Shown in pieces: positions 1-9,934 of a stretch of 64,000 nt of DNA (positions within the stretch are counted from its first letter, which is position 1; each line of letters starts with the position of its first letter). A model generated the notes under the pieces. That model was not told where the DNA came from. It made no database searches and was given only the letters and a program-made list of their open reading frames with translations. The stretch covers positions 124,001-188,000 of the forward strand of contig JARWIR010000177.1 in NCBI GenBank assembly GCA_029959085.1, given 5' to 3'. Origin of the DNA: Nemophila menziesii (taxonomy: Eukaryota > Streptophyta > Magnoliopsida > Boraginales > Hydrophyllaceae). The position numbers and the translations under genes were made by a program.

Positions 1-460
1 AAATTCAACATGTATTATTTATATTTGATATAATTAATAATATAAAAATAATAATATTAATAATTAAATAAAAGGAAATTGTAGAAATTTATAACTCTAT
101 ACAATTTTGTATTTATAATAATCTTAAATTATAGGATATAAAAAATATTTTAGTTTGTATGTAAATTATATATAGTTTCCATTTTAATAACTTCTACAAA
201 AATCAAGCCAGAATATTATTTGAGATAATAACTATACGTGAATTAATTAAAAATAAAAAATAAAGTTCGAATTAAAATGTTATATCGTAAAAAATAAATT
301 AGTTATTAACACAAGATCTTAGTATGTTACATGATTTAGGCATAATTCTTTCATAAAAAACTGTACAATTTGATCATTGGTCATGATATTTCATCACAAT
401 CATCCTCGTAGGAAGGAAAATTGTAAATGTCATAACCACGAGCATATTGTATAGGTTACA

Positions 461-467
461 TAGGGTT
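461..467 (-). promoter_or_regulatory. Telo-box-like motif (AACCCTA on the minus strand), type A only
   Basis: TAGGGTT on the plus strand at 461-467, also at 2964-2970, 5469-5475 and 7974-7980. It lies downstream of the leftward promoter. A second copy occurs at 1990-1996, 4495-4501 and 7000-7006. Type B units have AGGTTTAC or CAGGGTT at the first place and TAGCGTT at the second. Telo-boxes co-occur with site II motifs in some plant promoters, but a 7-mer is weak evidence. Confidence 0.3.
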
Positions 468-565
468 ACTGTGATATTTGGAGAATCGAGATTAATTTGA
501 AGAGCTCTATACGTTTCAGTATGTAAAAACAACTCAAGAAAAAGAATATTTGAAGAAACTATAGC

Positions 566-732
566 GGCAGAGAAAAGATTAAAAGTGTTGTCAGAATTAG
601 GTTAAATTGTATATGTTTATATAGTAGTTAAAATGATGGGCCTGGTTTAGTTGGGCTTTACATTATACAGTATATATGGTTGATATAAATAAATAAAATA
701 AAAAAATACCAGGCGTGGAATTTTATTGGGCC
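566..732 (-). promoter_or_regulatory. Promoter-like module, type A (U1)
   Basis: Seen in sequence, reading leftward: site II motifs TGGGCC (727-732), TGGGCT (652-657) and TGGGCC (637-642), given as plus-strand strings; then the TATA motif TTTATATAG (616-624, TATATAAA on the minus strand); then about 40 bp on, a pyrimidine stretch CTTTTCTCTGCC on the minus strand (566-577). Known: plant site II elements are bound by TCP factors and commonly sit just upstream of TATA boxes or start sites. Inferred: transcription would start near 585-590 and run leftward. The equivalent module recurs in every unit. Confidence 0.6.
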
Positions 733-782
733 TAATTTTAAGGATAACTATAATAATTTTTTCTTCCCTACTTACCTCTAAT

Positions 783-860
783 GACATGTGTTTTGTATTA
801 ATAATCCATGGAGATGATTTAAATATTGGACCATCCAATATGGGATGGAAGTATTACCCA
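783..860. other. Type A-specific 78-bp block with hairpin
   Basis: In type A this stretch lies between CCTCTAAT and TATTTATATTTTT; type B has about 10 bp (CTTAAAATAT) there instead. It contains a perfect 8-bp inverted repeat with a 3-base loop, ATATTGGA-CCA-TCCAATAT (823-841), overlapping a second one, CCATCC/GGATGG (831-848). It recurs in U2 and U3. I see no target-site duplication or terminal repeats that would make it a transposon. Confidence 0.75.
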
Positions 861-1849
861 TATTTATATTTTTAAAATACCTTTATACGCATGGTTATAG
901 AAGATATATTTATTGTATTTAAGAATTGTGCGTCTACAACTAGAGTAGCAAAGCCTATCAATCATATCTTACTGTTGTAAAAAACGTTTTATTATTTTAA
1001 AACTTCTTATTCTATTTTGATTTTAGTTTCAATTTATTTCGTGAGCTCATAAACTTCTTAAATCGTTCCTTATTATAGAACATAAGTTTATTTTCCCTTT
1101 ATTTTAAAAATTAATAACATGTATATGTTAAAAAAAAAATTATAAGAATTTATTTATAAAATTGGAACACAAATAAAATATTTTTTTAAGTAACATTAGA
1201 ACAATAATATAGACAAAATAATCGTTTATACATATCATTTGATTTTTTAGTATATATAAATTTATATATTATTAGAACTGTCATAGAAAATTATACTCCG
1301 AAGAAATATATTATAATCATTCTTCATTTCGATAGTATAGAAATACGACTATTGAAGAAAGATTTGTGTTACAAGGATATATTTTTTTTAATTGGTAAAA
1401 AAGATTATAAATATTAATATATTCTTTGTTGTTTATTTGTTCTCTTGTTATCAGTCAATATAGTACATTATTCTCCCTAAATATTCTCTTTTGTTTGATT
1501 AAATTTACACTACTGATAAAGTATTATATCCTTTATTTTTGTATTCTATATAATTTAATAGTATATTTTAGTTGGTTAATATATTATGATTAATAATAAC
1601 TTTATATAATATTGATTTTTTTAATAAAACATATTTCATGTAGTCTTTCAATTTTTCTTATTAATGTGTCTATTTTTTTATCTCTCAAAATAATAACAGT
1701 CTTGTAATGTATGTGACTGAAAAAAATATAATATATTCTATTCATAAAATTATATAATATAATAAATTCGTATTTATATTTGGCTAAGTGTAATAAATTT
1801 TTTTACGCGTGATAAATACGTAACGCAACAAAATTGTACCTAACAAAAT

Positions 1850-1861
1850 CAACCTAGGTTG
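1850..1861. other. Perfect 12-bp palindrome CAACCTAGGTTG
   Basis: Present at the equivalent place in nearly every unit; broken in U26 (AACCTATGTTG). Function unknown; it could be a binding site for a dimeric protein. Confidence 0.6.
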
Positions 1862-2023
1862 TTAAGATTGACGAAAGTTTCTCGATTAAAAAAAACTAAA
1901 TGTTTCACCCATAGAAGGAGACACATTAATAGCTTCTACAAATATATGGAATAAGTAGTCGACATAAGTTTAGTTGACAACCTAATATATAGGGTTGTTT
2001 AAGTCCAATAAGTGATTAAATAT

Positions 2024-2035
2024 GCAATTAATTGC
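2024..2035. other. Perfect 12-bp palindrome GCAATTAATTGC
   Basis: Located about 160 bp right of the CAACCTAGGTTG palindrome in each unit. Broken only in the epsilon units U11 and U18 (GCAGTTAATTGC). Function unknown. Confidence 0.6.
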
Positions 2036-2503
2036 GATTTTTAAAATATAAAACACATACATATCTTGAGATTAAACTCATGTGCTATTTAGTCTGAGTT
2101 TGGCGCATACCATAAATTATTCTCTACATATACTTATGCAATGATAATTTTTCATTGAAAAAACTTAAATATATTTACTAGGTTCACATGTATTATGTTA
2201 AAATTTATTTTGGGCTATACCTAATATAGATGAATTATTTGTGAATTTTCACATTATTTTGTTTTATGTAATATATAAAAAATAGAAACTAAAAGCCGTA
2301 TTTAGTAACATTGTTTTTAAAAGGTTTTTATAAATTTATTTAGCTCAATTTTGTCAAAATACAATTTTCATATATGTTGTTACAATTTTTGATAGTGTAA
2401 TTACTAATCAAGATTATATATTAGAAAAAATCCGGAATACATATTATATAATTGCTTAATAATATAATTTTGTCTTGCATTTTTAGAATAAGTAAAATAT
2501 AGT

Positions 2504-5008
2504 AAATTCAACATGTATTATTTATATTTGATATAATTAATAATATAAAAATAATAATATTAATAATTAAATAAAAGGAAATTGTAGAAAATTGTAACTC
2601 TATACAATTTTGTATTTATAATAATCTTAAATTATAGGATATGAAAAATATTTTAGTTTGTATGTTAATTATATATAGTTTCAATTTTAATAAATTCTAC
2701 AATAATCAAGCCAGAATATTATTTGAGATAATAACTATACGTGAATTAATTAAAAATAAAAAATAAAGTTCGAATTAAAATGTTATATCGTAAAAAATAA
2801 ATTAGGTATTAACACAAAATCATAGTAAGTTACATGATTTTGGCATAATTCTTTCATAAAAAACTCTACAATTTGATCGTTGGCCATGATATTTCATCAC
2901 AATCATCCTCGTAGGAAGGAAAATTGTAAATGTCATAACCACGAGCATATTGTATAGGTTACATAGGGTTACTGTGATATTTGGAGAATCGAGATTAATT
3001 TGAAGAGCTCTATACGTTTCAGTATGTAAAAACAACTCAAGAAAAAGAATATTTGAAGAAACTATAGCGGCAGAGAAAAGATTAAAAGTGTTGTGTCAGA
3101 ATTAGGTTAAATTGTATATGTTTATATAGTAGTTAAAATAATGGGCCTGGTTTAGTTGGGCTTTACATTATACAGTATATATGGTTGATATAAATAAATA
3201 AAATAAAAAAATACCAGGCGTGGAATTTTATTGGGCCTAATTTTAAGGATAACTATAATAATTTTTTCTTCCCTACTTACCTCTAATGACATGTGTTTTG
3301 TATTAATAATCCATGGAGATGATTTAAATATTGGACCATCCAATATGGGATGGAAGTATTACCCATATTTATATTTTTAAAATACCTTTATACGCATGGT
3401 TATAGAAGATATATTTATTGTATTTAAGAATTGTGCGTCTACAACTAGAGTAGCAAAGCCTATCAATCATATCTTACTGTTGTAAAAAACGTTTTATTAT
3501 TTTAAAACTTCTTATTCTATTTTGATTTTAGTTTCAATTTATTTCGTGAGCTCATAAACTTCTTAAATCGTTCCTTATTATAGAACATAAGTTTATTTTC
3601 CCTTTATTTTAAAAATTAATAACATGTATATGTTAAAAAAAAAATTATAAGAATTTGTTTATAAAATTGGAACACAAATAAAATATTTTTTTAAGTAACA
3701 TTAGAACAATAATATAGACAAAATAATCGTTTATACATATCATTTGATTTTTTAGTATATATAAATTTATATATTATTAGAACTGTCATAGAAAATTATA
3801 CTCCGAAGAAATATATTATAATCATTCTTCATTTCGATAGTATAGAAATACGACTATTGAAGAAAGATTTGTGTTACAAGGATATATTTTTTTTAATTGG
3901 TAAAAAAGATTATAAATATTAATATATTCTTTGTTGTTTATTTGTTCTCTTGTTATCAGTCAATATAGTACATTATTCTCCCTAAATATTCTCTTTTGTT
4001 TGATTAAATTTACACTACTGATAAAGTATTATATCCTTTATTTTTGTATTCTATATAATTTAATAGTATATTTTAGTTGGTTAATATATTATGATTAATA
4101 ATAACTTTATATAATATTGATTTTTTTAATAAAACATATTTCATGTAGTCTTTCAATTTTTCTTATTAATGTGTCTATTTTTTTATCTCTCAAAATAATA
4201 ACAGTCTTGTAATGTATGTGACTGAAAAAAATATAATATATTCTATTCATAAAATTATATAATATAATAAATTCGTATTTATATTTGGCTAAGTGTAATA
4301 AATTTTTTTACGCGTGATAAATACGTAACGCAACAAAATTGTACCTAACAAAATCAACCTAGGTTGTTAAGATTGACGAAAGTTTCTCGATTAAAAAAAA
4401 CTAAATGTTTCATCCATAGAAGGAGACACATTAATAGCTTCTACAAATATATGGAATAAGTAGTCGACATAAGTTTAGTTGACAACCTAATATATAGGGT
4501 TGTTTAAGTCCAATAAGTGATTAAATATGCAATTAATTGCGATTTTTAAAATATAAAACACATACATATCTTGAGATTAAACTCATGTGCTATTTAGTCT
4601 GAGTTTGGCGCATACCATAAATTATTCTCTACATATACTTATGCAATGCTAATTTTTCATTGAAAAAACTTAAATATATTTACTAGGTTCATATGTATTA
4701 TGTTAAAATTTATTTTGGGCTATACCTAATATAGATGAATTATTTGTGAATTTTCACATTATTTTGTTTTATGTAATATATAAAAAATAGAAACTAAAAG
4801 CCGTATTTAGTAAAATTGTTTTTAAAAGGTTTTTATAAATTTATTTAGCTCAATTTTGTCAAAATACAATTTTCATATATGTTGTTACAATTTTTAATAG
4901 TGTAATTACTAATCAAGATTATATATTAGAAAAAATCCGGAATACATATTATATAATTGCTTAATAATATAATTTTGTCTTGCATTTTTAGAATAAGTAA
5001 AATATAGT
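2504..5008. repeat. U2, type A unit (2,505 bp)
   Basis: Typical type A copy with TATA at 3121-3129 and site II motifs at 3142-3147, 3157-3162 and 3232-3237. It is nearly identical to U3; one visible difference is CATCCATAG here (near 4411) against CACCCATAG in U1 and U3. Confidence 0.95.
2820..3035 (-). pseudogene. Short leftward reading frame, type A form (71 codons, TTG start)
   Basis: The longest frame begins at TTG, not ATG; the first in-frame ATG is about 30 codons in. It lies roughly 55-270 bp downstream of the inferred start of the leftward promoter. A frame beginning YRALQINLDSPNITV is shared with type B, but the two types then differ by a 4-bp indel (GTAAATGTC against GTAATAAAATGTC), so the C-terminal halves are unrelated. 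Similar frames sit at 5325-5540 and 7830-8045; in U1 a TGA interrupts it near 394. I recognise no protein family. It is best read as a non-coding or fossil frame. Confidence 0.3.
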
Positions 5009-7513
5009 AAATTCAACATGTATTATTTATATTTGATATAATTAATAATATAAAAATAATAATATTAATAATTAAATAAAAGGAAATTGTAGAAAATTGT
5101 AACTCTATACAATTTTGTATTTATAATAATCTTAATTTATAGGATATGAAAAATATTTTAGTTTGTATGTTAATTATATATAGTTTCAATTTTAATAAAT
5201 TCTACAATAATCAAGCCAGAATATTATTTGAGATAATAACTATACGTGAATTAATTAAAAATAAAAAATAAAGTTCGAATTAAAATGTTATATCGTAAAA
5301 AATAAATTAGGTATTAACACAAAATCATAGTAAGTTACATGATTTTGGCATAATTCTTTCATAAAAAACTCTACAATTTGATCGTTGGCCATGATATTTC
5401 ATCACAATCATCCTCGTAGGAAGGAAAATTGTAAATGTCATAACCACGAGCATATTGTATAGGTTACATAGGGTTACTGTGATATTTGGAGAATCGAGAT
5501 TAATTTGAAGAGCTCTATACGTTTCAGTATGTAAAAACAACTCAAGAAAAAGAATATTTGAAGAAACTATAGCGGCAGAGAAAAGATTAAAAGTGTTGTG
5601 TCAGAATTAGGTTAAATTGTATATGTTTATATAGTAGTTAAAATAATGGGCCTGGTTTAGTTGGGCTTTACATTATACAGTATATATGGTTGATATAAAT
5701 AAATAAAATAAAAAAATACCAGGCGTGGAATTTTATTGGGCCTAATTTTAAGGATAACTATAATAATTTTTTCTTCCCTACTTACCTCTAATGACATGTG
5801 TTTTGTATTAATAATCCATGGAGATGATTTAAATATTGGACCATCCAATATGGGATGGAAGTATTACCCATATTTATATTTTTAAAATACCTTTATACGC
5901 ATGGTTATAGAAGATATATTTATTGTATTTAAGAATTGTGCGTCTACAACTAGAGTAGCAAAGCCTATCAATCATATCTTACTGTTGTAAAAAACGTTTT
6001 ATTATTTTAAAACTTCTTATTCTATTTTGATTTTAGTTTCAATTTATTTCGTGAGCTCATAAACTTCTTAAATCGTTCCTTATTATAGAACATAAGTTTA
6101 TTTTCCCTTTATTTTAAAAATTAATAACATGTATATGTTAAAAAAAAAATTATAAGAATTTGTTTATAAAATTGGAACACAAATAAAATATTTTTTTAAG
6201 TAACATTAGAACAATAATATAGACAAAATAATCGTTTATACATATCATTTGATTTTTTAGTATATATAAATTTATATATTATTAGAACTGTCATAGAAAA
6301 TTATACTCCGAAGAAATATATTATAATCATTCTTCATTTCGATAGTATAGAAATACGACTATTGAAGAAAGATTTGTGTTACAAGGATATATTTTTTTTA
6401 ATTGGTAAAAAAGATTATAAATATTAATATATTCTTTGTTGTTTATTTGTTCTCTTGTTATCAGTCAATATAGTACATTATTCTCCCTAAATATTCTCTT
6501 TTGTTTGATTAAATTTACACTACTGATAAAGTATTATATCCTTTATTTTTGTATTCTATATAATTTAATAGTATATTTTAGTTGGTTAATATATTATGAT
6601 TAATAATAACTTTATATAATATTGATTTTTTTAATAAAACATATTTCATGTAGTCTTTCAATTTTTCTTATTAATGTGTCTATTTTTTTATCTCTCAAAA
6701 TAATAACAGTCTTGTAATGTATGTGACTGAAAAAAATATAATATATTCTATTCATAAAATTATATAATATAATAAATTCGTATTTATATTTGGCTAAGTG
6801 TAATAAATTTTTTTACGCGTGATAAATACGTAACGCAACAAAATTGTACCTAACAAAATCAACCTAGGTTGTTAAGATTGACGAAAGTTTCTCGATTAAA
6901 AAAAACTAAATGTTTCACCCATAGAAGGAGACACATTAATAGCTTCTACAAATATATGGAATAAGTAGTCGACATAAGTTTAGTTGACAACCTAATATAT
7001 AGGGTTGTTTAAGTCCAATAAGTGATTAAATATGCAATTAATTGCGATTTTTAAAATATAAAACACATACATATCTTGAGATTAAACTCATGTGCTATTT
7101 AGTCTGAGTTTGGCGCATACCATAAATTATTCTCTACATATACTTATGCAATGCTAATTTTTCATTGAAAAAACTTAAATATATTTACTAGGTTCATATG
7201 TATTATGTTAAAATTTATTTTGGGCTATACCTAATATAGATGAATTATTTGTGAATTTTCACATTATTTTGTTTTATGTAATATATAAAAAATAGAAACT
7301 AAAAGCCGTATTTAGTAAAATTGTTTTTAAAAGGTTTTTATAAATTTATTTAGCTCAATTTTGTCAAAATACAATTTTCATATATGTTGTTACAATTTTT
7401 GATAGTGTAATTACTAATCAAGATTATATATTAGAAAAAATCCGGAATACATATTATATAATTGCTTAATAATATAATTTTGTCTTGCATTTTTAGAATA
7501 AGTAAAATATAGT
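5009..7513. repeat. U3, type A unit (2,505 bp)
   Basis: Typical type A copy, same length as U2, TATA at 5626-5634. It is the last unit that is type A from end to end. Confidence 0.95.
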
Positions 7514-9934
7514 AAATTCAACATGTATTATTTATATTTGATATAATTAATAATATAAAAATAATAATATTAATAATTAAATAAAAGGAAATTGTAGAAA
7601 ATTGTAACTCTATACAATTTTGTATTTATAATAATCTTAAATTATAAGATATGAAAAATATTTTAGTTTGTATGTTAATTATATATAGTTTCAATTTTAA
7701 TAAATTCTACAATAATCAAGCCAGAATATTATTTGAGATAATAACTATACGTGAATTAATTAAAAATAAAAAATAAAGTTCGAATTAAAATGTTATATCG
7801 TAAAAAATAAATTAGGTATTAACACAAAATCATAGTAAGTTACATGATTTTGGCATAATTCTTTCATAAAAAACTCTACAATTTGATAGTTGGCCATGAT
7901 ATTTCATCACAATCATCCTCGTAGGAAGGAAAATTGTAAATGTCATAACCACGAGCATATTGTATAGGTTACATAGGGTTACTGTGATATTTGGAGAATC
8001 GAGATTAATTTGAAGAGCTCTATACGTTTCAGTATGTAAAAACAACTCAAGAAAAAGAATATTTGAAGAAAATATAGCGGCAGAGAAAAGATTAAAAGTG
8101 TTGTGCCAGAATTAGGTTAAATTGTACATGTTTATATAGTAGTTAGGATTGATGGGCCTGGTTTAGTTGGGCTTTATTTTATACATACAGTATATGGTTG
8201 ATATTAATAAAAAAAATTAAAAAAAGCAGGCGTGGAATTTTATTGGGCCTAATTTTTAGGATAACTATAATAATTTTTTCATCCCTACTTACCTCTAATC
8301 TTAAAATATATATTTATATTTTTAAAATACCTTTATACCCATGGTTATAGAAGATATATTTATTGTATTCAAGAATTGTGTGTCTACAACTAGAGTAGCA
8401 AAGCCTATCAATCATATCTTAGTGTTGTAAAAAAGTTTTTATTATTTTAAAACTTCTTATTCTATTTTGATTTTAGTTTCAATTTATTTCGTGAGCTCAT
8501 AAAATTCTTAAATCGTTCCTTATTATAGAACATAAGTTTATTTTCCCTTTATTTTAAAAATTAATAACATGTATATGTTACAACAAAATTTATAAGAATT
8601 TATTTATAAAATTGGAACACAAATAAAATATTTTTTTTAGTAACATTAGAAAAATAATAAAGACAAAATAATCGTTTATACATATCATTTGATTTTTTAG
8701 TATATATAAATTTATATATTACATAGAAAATTATACTCTGAAGAAATATATTATAATCATTCTTCATTTCGATAGTATAGAAATACGACTATTGAAGAAA
8801 GATTTGTGTTACAAGGATAAACTTTTTTAATTGATAAAAAAGATTATAAATATTAATATATTCTTTGTTGTTTATTTGTTCTCTTGTTATCAGTCAATAT
8901 AGTACATTATTCTCCCTAAATATTCCCTTTTAATTGATTAAATTTACATTACTGATAAAGTATTATATCCTTTATTTTTGTATTCTATATAATTTAATAG
9001 TATATTTTAGTTGGTTAATATATTATGATTAATGATAACTTTATATAATATTGATTTTTTAATAAAACATATTTCATGTAGTCTTTCAATTTTTCTTATA
9101 ATGTGTCTATTTTTTTATCTCTCAAAATAATAACAATCTTGTAATGTATGTGACTGAAAAATATATTCTATTCATAAAATTATATAATATAATAGATTCG
9201 TATTTATATTTGGCTAAGTGTAATAAATTTTTTTAGGCCTGATAAATACGTAACGCAACAAAATTGTACATAACAAAATCAACCTAGGTTGTTAAGATTG
9301 ACGAAAGTTTCTCGATTAAAAAAACTAAATGTTTCATCCACAGAAGGTGACACATTAATAGCTTCTACAAATATATGGAATAAGTAGTCGACATAAGTTT
9401 AGTTGACAACCTAATATATAGCGTTGTTTAAGTCCAATAAGTGATTAAATATGCAATTAATTGCGATTTTTAAAATATAAAACACACACATATCTTGAGA
9501 TTAAACTCTTGTGCTATTTAGTCTGAGTTTGGCGCATACCATAAATTCTTCTCTACATATACTTATGCAATGATAACTTTTCATTGCAAAAACTTAAATG
9601 TATTTACTGAGTTCATATGTATTATGTTAAAATTTGTTTTGGACTAAACCTTATATAGATGAATTATTTGTGAAGTTTCACGTTATTTTGTTTTCTGTAA
9701 TATTTAAAAAATAGAAACTAAAAGTCGTATTTAGTAACATTGTTTTTAAAAGATTTTTATAAATTTATTTAGCACAATTTTGTCTAAATATAATTTTCTT
9801 ATATGTTGATACAATTTTTGATAGTGTAATTACTATTCAAGATTATATATTAGAAAAAATCCGGAATACATATTACATAATTGCTTAGTAATATTATTTT
9901 TTCTTTATTTTTTTAGAAATAAGTAAAATATATT
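7514..9934. repeat. U4, chimeric unit: type A left part, type B gamma right part (2,421 bp)
   Basis: Up to 8,050 (CAACTCAAG) the sequence is type A. From 8,072 (GAAGAAAATATAG in place of GAAGAAACTATAG) it is type B, and it lacks the 78-bp A-specific block. TATA at 8131-8139. The right part carries the gamma variants: GATAACTTTTCATTGC near 9572 and GGACTAAACC near 9641. Confidence 0.93.
8081..8249 (-). promoter_or_regulatory. Promoter-like module, type B form (U4)
   Basis: First type B version: TATA 8131-8139, site II at 8153-8158, 8168-8173 and 8244-8249. The spacer between TATA and the nearest site II is 1 bp longer than in type A, and the segment between the two site II clusters reads TTATTTTATACATACAG. 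Despite these changes all core motifs are intact. Confidence 0.58.

Larger units (their letters stand above)
1000..2500. other. A+T-rich remainder of the unit, no gene seen (example U1)
   Basis: About 1.5 kb in each unit between the promoter side and the next unit start holds only A+T-rich sequence: poly-T and poly-A runs, TATATAAATTTATATATT-like strings and the two 12-bp palindromes. No long reading frame, tRNA, snRNA upstream element or 5S-like sequence is visible on either strand. It could act as matrix-attachment or easily unwound DNA, but that is a guess from composition only. Confidence 0.5.
1..2503. repeat. U1, type A unit (2,503 bp)
   Basis: Phase is set by the window start. The leftward TATA motif lies at 616-624. 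The first ~600 bp is not typical of U2/U3: it has AACTTCTACAAAAATCAAGC near 189 and AAGATCTTAG near 313, which match the mosaic type B units U8/U10, and it lacks a TG dinucleotide present at 3092-3096 in U2. From about 600 on it is plain type A, including the private block at 783-860. Confidence 0.95.

Noticed and set aside
770..782. Consensus-like 5' splice site on the minus strand (GAG|GTAAGT)
   Set aside because: It lies upstream of the leftward TATA box rather than inside the inferred transcript, and I could not pair it with a convincing acceptor. Mosaic units have GTATGT instead. Could be chance.
647..838. 63-codon minus-strand reading frame (also at 3152-3343 and 5657-5848)
   Set aside because: It starts at TTG, overlaps the type A hairpin block and the site II promoter region, has low-complexity hydrophobic composition and exists only in type A. 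Not a credible gene.
1801..1835. Helitron-like or MITE termini (short inverted repeat TTACG/CGTAA near ACGCGTGATAAATACG)
   Set aside because: The stem is only 5 bp, is lost in type B (AGGCCTG), and I find no CTRR end with adjacent hairpin, 5' TC or target-site duplication.
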